In this document: positions 60,062-64,000 of the stretch, one piece after another | Position numbering within the stretch: position 1 is the first letter of the stretch | How the letters are laid out: the number at the start of each line of letters is the position of its first letter | DNA from: Candidatus Intricatilinea gracilis | Lineage (GTDB): Bacteria; Pseudomonadota; Gammaproteobacteria; Burkholderiales; Burkholderiaceae_C | Length of the DNA: 64,000 nt | Direction of reading: 5' to 3' | Assembly: GCA_016702605.1 (NCBI GenBank) | Contig: JADJDQ010000021.1 | Coordinates: forward strand, 1,054,001 to 1,118,000 | Notes under the pieces: model-generated | The model's database searches: none | Seen by the model: the letters and a program-made list of their open reading frames with translations, nothing else | Told to the model about the DNA's origin: nothing | Translations under genes and position numbers: made by a program

Positions 60062-61708
60062 TCATGCGGCTTCGGTTTTCATGCGGTCGGCGATCAGGTC
60101 ACGCAGCTGGCGTTTCAGGATCTTGCCGACCAGGCTGGTCGGCAGGTGATCGACCAGCTCCAGGCGCTCGGGCAGCTTGAAGCTGGCGATACGTTCGGCC
60201 TTCAGGAAGGTGATGAGTTCGTCGAAGCCGAGCTGTTCGCCCGGCTTGGTCACCACGAAGGCGCAGGCCTTCTCGCCGAACACCGCATCGGGCATGGCCA
60301 CCAGGGCCACCTGTTCAACCTTCGGGTGTTTGAAGATGAGGTTCTCGATCTCCTCGCAGCTGATCTTCTCGCCGCCCCGGTTGATCAGGTCCTTCTTGCG
60401 GCCTTCGGCATAGACGTAACGACCGCGTTTGCGCACGTAGTCGCCCATGTGATACCAGCCGTCCGGGGTGAAGGCCTCGGCGTTCTTGTCGGGCGCATTG
60501 AAGTAACCGCGGATGGTGTAGGGCCCGCGTGTGAGCAGCTCGCCGAGGTCACCGTCGGGCACCTCGTTGCCGTCGTCGTCGACGACCTTGATCTCGTCGT
60601 CGTCGCACACCGGTGCGCCCGAGCTGGTGAGCAACACCTCGTCCGGATCGTCGAGCCGGGTCATGTTGATCAGGCCTTCGGCCGTGCCGTAGATCTCCTG
60701 CGGCACAGCACCCCATTGCGTACGGATGCGCTGACGCAGTTCGGGCGCGAGCCTGGCTCCGCCGTTCTGAACCACGCGCAGCGAGCTGAGGTCATGGCGA
60801 GCTGCCGCGTCGGAGTTCAGCCACTGGGTGATCAGCGGGACCGCGGCGGGGATGACCGACACCCGGTGCTGCTGCACCAGTGGGAACACCTGCTCGGCGT
60901 CCATGCCGTGCCCGATCACCAGGGTGCCGCCGAAGTAGAAAACTCCCAGCATGCCCGGCGAAGCCAGGTTGTAGTTGTGTCCCAGCGGCAGCAGGGCGAG
61001 CAAGACGGTCTGTTCGTCGAAGCCTGCCGCCTGGGCGCACAGGCGCGCGTTGAGCACATAGTCGTCGTGGGTGCGCGGTATCAGCTTGGACAGCGAGGTC
61101 GTGCCACCCGACAGCAGCATCAGCGCCACCTGGGCCGGGTCGACCGGTTCGAGCAACGAGCGATCGGCGGGCTGTGGCGATGACTCCGCGCGGGCGATGA
61201 GTTCACCCAGCGCATGCTGGCCGGGCAGGGCGCCGTCCACCACGAACACATGGGTGAGCGTGGGGCAGGTGCCCTGGATTTCCTGCGCCAGCTGGCGGTA
61301 GTCGAACTGGTGGAACACACCCGGCACCATGTAGGCCACCGCGCCCGAGGCGTCGACGAAGTGCCGGATCTCGCTGTAGCGGTGTGCGCGCAGTGCCATC
61401 ACCGGGATGGCGCCCAGGCGCATCAACGCCAGGAAGCTGATGACGAACTCCACCCCGTTGGGCAACTGCATGACCACACGGTCCAGCGGCTCGAGCCCCG
61501 TGTGGCGCAGCTCGATGGCCAGCCGGTCGACCTGCTCGTTCAGCTGCGCAAAACTGAGCCTGCGCTCGCCTTCGATCACGGCCACCTTGTCCGGCAAGCG
61601 CGTGGCGGTGTCGCGGACGATGTCGGCCACCACGCGGCCCTCGCGGTAACCGGCGCTTGTCCAGCGCGCGACGTCGTCGTCGGGCCAGGCCACGAATCCT
61701 GCAAGCAT
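60062..61708 (-). CDS. Aromatic acid AMP/CoA ligase, EntE/SdgA-like
   Basis: The 548-residue ANL enzyme has the P-loop LLSGGTTSLSKLIPRTHDDY, YGTAEGL, WYHMGDYVRKRGRYVYAEGRKKDLINRGGEKI and the C-terminal catalytic lysine in TSLVGKILKRQL. The PRTHDDY form of the P-loop and the overall pattern match salicylate and 2,3-dihydroxybenzoate adenylating enzymes (EntE, DhbE, SdgA). It would activate an ortho-hydroxy or amino benzoate for the hydroxylase. CCAGGAG precedes the ATG at 61708. Confidence 0.87.
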   Translation of the reverse strand: MLAGFVAWPDDDVARWTSAGYREGRVVADIVRDTATRLPDKVAVIEGERRLSFAQLNEQVDRLAIELRHTGLEPLDRVVMQLPNGVEFVISFLALMRLGAIPVMALRAHRYSEIRHFVDASGAVAYMVPGVFHQFDYRQLAQEIQGTCPTLTHVFVVDGALPGQHALGELIARAESSPQPADRSLLEPVDPAQVALMLLSGGTTSLSKLIPRTHDDYVLNARLCAQAAGFDEQTVLLALLPLGHNYNLASPGMLGVFYFGGTLVIGHGMDAEQVFPLVQQHRVSVIPAAVPLITQWLNSDAAARHDLSSLRVVQNGGARLAPELRQRIRTQWGAVPQEIYGTAEGLINMTRLDDPDEVLLTSSGAPVCDDDEIKVVDDDGNEVPDGDLGELLTRGPYTIRGYFNAPDKNAEAFTPDGWYHMGDYVRKRGRYVYAEGRKKDLINRGGEKISCEEIENLIFKHPKVEQVALVAMPDAVFGEKACAFVVTKPGEQLGFDELITFLKAERIASFKLPERLELVDHLPTSLVGKILKRQLRDLIADRMKTEAA

Positions 61709-62365
61709 CTGTCTTGTCTCCTGGTGAGGCTGCGTCGAGGCGGCCGTTGCGTGAACTCTAGAGGGCGGGAGGCGATCGAGCCAGAACCCAAAACCATTGC
61801 CGGTATTCGGTTGGCCAATATTCCCGTGCACCTGGCCCACGTGGACCCCGACACCGGCCGCGACGAGCGGCCCAACCAATGGTGCCTCCATCCCATCGCA
61901 GATGCTCGCCAGCGCGGTGCCCCGGTGATGCTCGCCGTGGATCAATCGATCGCAACTATGCAATTCACGCCCAGGCAGGTGTCGACCAAGATTCGCTCCA
62001 TGAACCGGATCGCCCCTTGCGCGTCGATGCGTGGCCGAGCCCCTCCGCGGCCCTTATGTCCTGCACGATCAGGTGCCGATCGGGGCGACGGCATGACGGG
62101 GTCTGGCGACGTCGGCCACAGCGTGGGCACGAGGCCGATGCCGATGCCGGGCAGCGCGGACCAGGGCGGCAGCAGCCTGACATCGCTCCATCGGCATGCC
62201 CGGCAAGAAGGACCAGGTGCTTGAGGCCGAACTGCTGAGGCGGGCGCGCGTGCCGGGCGGCTCCAGGGCGTCGATATCACCCACCACCATCGACGCGATG
62301 CAGGGACTTTTCATTCATCCCACCGCCGGACTTCACCGGTCTTGACATTCGACAGGAGACAACCC
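61709..62365. other. Intergenic region with a probable decayed regulator
   Basis: There is no intact gene in these 657 bp. Read on the minus strand from about 62310 to 61950, fragments in different frames resemble the end of a LysR effector domain: PGIGIGLVPTLW, then VADVARPRHAVAPIG, then RHLIVQDIRAAEG, then IRFMERILVDTC. Their order is right for such a C-terminus, so a frameshifted remnant is possible. The promoter of the ligase operon (reading left) and of the TRAP genes (reading right) must also be here. Confidence 0.35.
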
Positions 62366-63358
62366 ATGAAGACACTACTCGCCCTCTCGTTCGCCGTCGG
62401 CATTGCGCTTGCCCCATCGGCGCATGCCCAGACGCCCATCGTCATCAAGTTCTCGCATGTGGCCGCGGCCAATACACCCAAAGGCCAGGCCGCCGACTTC
62501 TTCAAGAAGCGAGCCGAAGAACTCACCAAGGGCAAGGTCAAGGTCGAGATCTATGCCAACAGCACCTTGTACAAGGACAAGGAGGAACTCGAGGCGCTGC
62601 AACTCGGCGCGGTGCAGATGCTCGCACCGGTCGCGGGCAAGTTCGGCCCGGCCGGCGTCAAGGAGTTCGAGGTCTTCGATATGCCCTACATCTTCCCGGA
62701 CACCGAAGGGTTGCACCGTGTGACGCGCGGGCCGATCGGTGCATCGTTGCTGAAGAAGCTCGAAGTGCGCAACATGGTGGGCCTGGGCTATTGGGATGCC
62801 GGGTTCCGGGTTCTGAGCTCGAACAAGCCGATCCGCACACCCGATGAAGCCAAAGGTCAGAAGATCCGCATCAACTCGTCCAAGGTCAATCAGGCCATCA
62901 TGCGGTCCATCGGCGCGCTGCCGCAGACGATGGCCTTTTCCGAGGTCTACACCGCGTTGCAGACCGGCGTGGTCGATGGTGCCGACGGGAACCTGCCGAA
63001 TCTGTATACGCAAAAGCAATACGAAGTGCAGAAACATGTGACCATGACCGACCACACGTACAGCGGCTACGTGGTCGTGGTCAACAAACCGTTCTGGGAC
63101 AAGTTGCCCGCCGATGTCCGCGCTGACCTGGAGGTCGCCATGAAGGAATCAGTCGCGCACAACGACAAGGTGACCGAAGAGGACAACGCCGTGGCGATGG
63201 CTGCCATCAAGGCCTCTGGCAAGAGCGCGATCCATGTGCCGAGCCTGACGGAAAAGGCCTTGTGGGTGAAGGCCATGTCGCCGGTGCAGGACGAGCTCGC
63301 GTCACGCGTCGGCAAGGACCTGGTGGCCGCGATCCGCAAGGAAACCGGCGCGAAATAA
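62366..63358 (+). CDS. TRAP transporter substrate-binding protein DctP-like
   Basis: The 330-residue protein has a signal peptide (LLALSFAVGIALAPSAHAQ) and the DctP fold: KFSHVAAANTPKGQAADFFKKRAEELTKGKVKVEIYANSTLY, LGYWDAGFRVLSSNKPIRTPDEAKGQKIRI with the conserved arginine that binds the substrate carboxylate, and GVVDGADGNLPNLYTQKQYEVQ. AGGAGACAACCC precedes the ATG. It is followed by the small permease, and import of an aromatic carboxylate is likely from context. Confidence 0.93.
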   Translation: MKTLLALSFAVGIALAPSAHAQTPIVIKFSHVAAANTPKGQAADFFKKRAEELTKGKVKVEIYANSTLYKDKEELEALQLGAVQMLAPVAGKFGPAGVKEFEVFDMPYIFPDTEGLHRVTRGPIGASLLKKLEVRNMVGLGYWDAGFRVLSSNKPIRTPDEAKGQKIRINSSKVNQAIMRSIGALPQTMAFSEVYTALQTGVVDGADGNLPNLYTQKQYEVQKHVTMTDHTYSGYVVVVNKPFWDKLPADVRADLEVAMKESVAHNDKVTEEDNAVAMAAIKASGKSAIHVPSLTEKALWVKAMSPVQDELASRVGKDLVAAIRKETGAK

Positions 63359-63437
63359 GTGGCCATCGTCGGCGGGACTGCCGGGCAGATGTGTCCGGTA
63401 GTCCCGCTGCGTGCCCTTCACACTGCCGGAGACCATC

Positions 63438-64000
63438 ATGAAAGTTCTCGACGCGCTCGAGGAGTGGATCGTCACTCTGTTGATCGGCGCAGCCACACTC
63501 ATTACCTTTGCCGCGGTGGTACATCGCTATGCATCCGGCCATGCCATTCCCGGTGTGCAGGACTGGTTGCTGTCCATCGACATGGCATGGGCGCAGGAAC
63601 TGACCATCATCCTGTTCGTGTGGATGGCCAAGTTCGGCGCGGCGTATGGCGTGCGCACCGGAATCCACGTCGGTGTCGACGTGCTGATCAACTCGCTCCA
63701 GCCGGCACTGCGCTTCAGATTCATCGTCTTCGGTCTGCTGGCCGGCGCCGTCTTCACCGGGATCATCGCCACACTTGGCGCTCACTTCGTCTGGGAGAAC
63801 GGGGCCCACCATGGGCTCTTCTCGCTGCTCGGCCTGAATACCGAAGGCGTGATGTCAGGGCCGGTGACCGTCGATCTCGAATGGCCGACCTGGATGGTCT
63901 ATTCGGCGATACCGCTGGGTAGCGCCCTGATGTGCTGGCGCTTCCTGCAAGTCTGCGTGTCGTTCGTCCGAACGGGCGAACTGCCGCGTCACGACGAGGG
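63438..64000 (+). CDS. TRAP transporter small permease DctQ-like (runs off the window)
   Basis: The visible 187 residues contain four hydrophobic segments and the DctQ pattern: LEEWIVTLLIGAATLITFAAVVHRY, then WAQELTIILFVWMAKFGAAYGVRTGIHVGVDVL, with the conserved E-LT-W-FG-A segment. It pairs with the DctP gene 79 nt upstream; the large permease DctM should follow beyond the window. GGAG lies 7 nt before the ATG. The gene is incomplete at its 3' end. Confidence 0.9.
   Translation, partial: MKVLDALEEWIVTLLIGAATLITFAAVVHRYASGHAIPGVQDWLLSIDMAWAQELTIILFVWMAKFGAAYGVRTGIHVGVDVLINSLQPALRFRFIVFGLLAGAVFTGIIATLGAHFVWENGAHHGLFSLLGLNTEGVMSGPVTVDLEWPTWMVYSAIPLGSALMCWRFLQVCVSFVRTGELPRHDE

Noticed and set aside
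60002..62224. Plus-strand open frames across the ligase gene and the upstream gap
   Set aside because: They are antisense to the ligase for most of their length and show no domain in the remaining part.

Overview
The window is high-GC DNA from a heterotrophic betaproteobacterium of the order Burkholderiales. Codon use, long antisense open frames, the flotillin/NfeD pair, Fe-trafficking YggX, ArgA of the two-domain type and the aromatic-acid/TRAP genes all fit. A Leptothrix/Sphaerotilus/Rubrivivax-like host is my best guess, but no rRNA is present to prove it. Most of the sequence is ordinary chromosome. AT-richer patches at about 23.6-26.3 kb and 46.9-50.9 kb look acquired or decaying.

Layout. 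0-9.4 kb: the end of a branched-chain amino-acid-type ABC ATPase, then a plus-strand acyl-CoA catabolic run (FadB-like fusion enzyme, thiolase, acyl-CoA dehydrogenase, small membrane protein, SDR, thioesterase, MDR reductase, SDR) with a palindromic operator in front. 9.4-13 kb: a minus-strand FecR - OmpA lipoprotein - CHASE2/HD-GYP signalling operon. 13.2-18.2 kb: ExoD-like and Bax-inhibitor-1-like membrane proteins, then an NfeD protease - FloA flotillin - small proline-rich protein operon. 18.4-23.6 kb: an AsmA protein, a soluble AAA+ ATPase fused to an FtsH-type zinc peptidase with a small basic partner and an attenuator-like leader, then a degenerate 21-nt tandem repeat. 23.6-26.3 kb: two tandem LprI-like secreted proteins, one frameshifted. 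26.4-32.3 kb: a metal-related locus with a DUF2946 protein, MbnP, di-haem MbnH, a secreted barrel-like protein and a phosphoesterase.

32.6-46.7 kb is housekeeping: tex, a patatin, an HSL-type esterase, ispF, moaA, an NlpC/P60 hydrolase, argA-yggX and a large hrpA. 46.7-51.4 kb is a patchwork of small genes and insertion-sequence remnants (DUF6176, IS110 fragment, GNAT, DUF4287, DsrE-like, SMR). 51.4-57.5 kb is a fructose-type sugar module: ROK regulator, RbsD/FucU mutarotase, FrcA-FrcC-FrcB transporter and a divergent PfkB kinase, with an operator overlapping a promoter in the divergent region. 57.6-57.85 kb holds tRNA-Pro(TGG) and tRNA-Arg(TCT). 57.9-64 kb is an aromatic acyl-CoA module: LysR regulator, flavin hydroxylase, EntE-like acid:CoA/AMP ligase, a probable decayed regulator and the first two genes of a TRAP transporter.

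How it works together: the acyl-CoA run would shorten acyl chains to acetyl-CoA. The Frc module would import and phosphorylate a ketose. The last block would import an aromatic or hydroxy-aromatic acid, activate it as a thioester and hydroxylate it. The most novel-looking items are the AAA+/M41-like soluble protease with its leader, the 21-nt repeat array, and the gene content around MbnP/MbnH.
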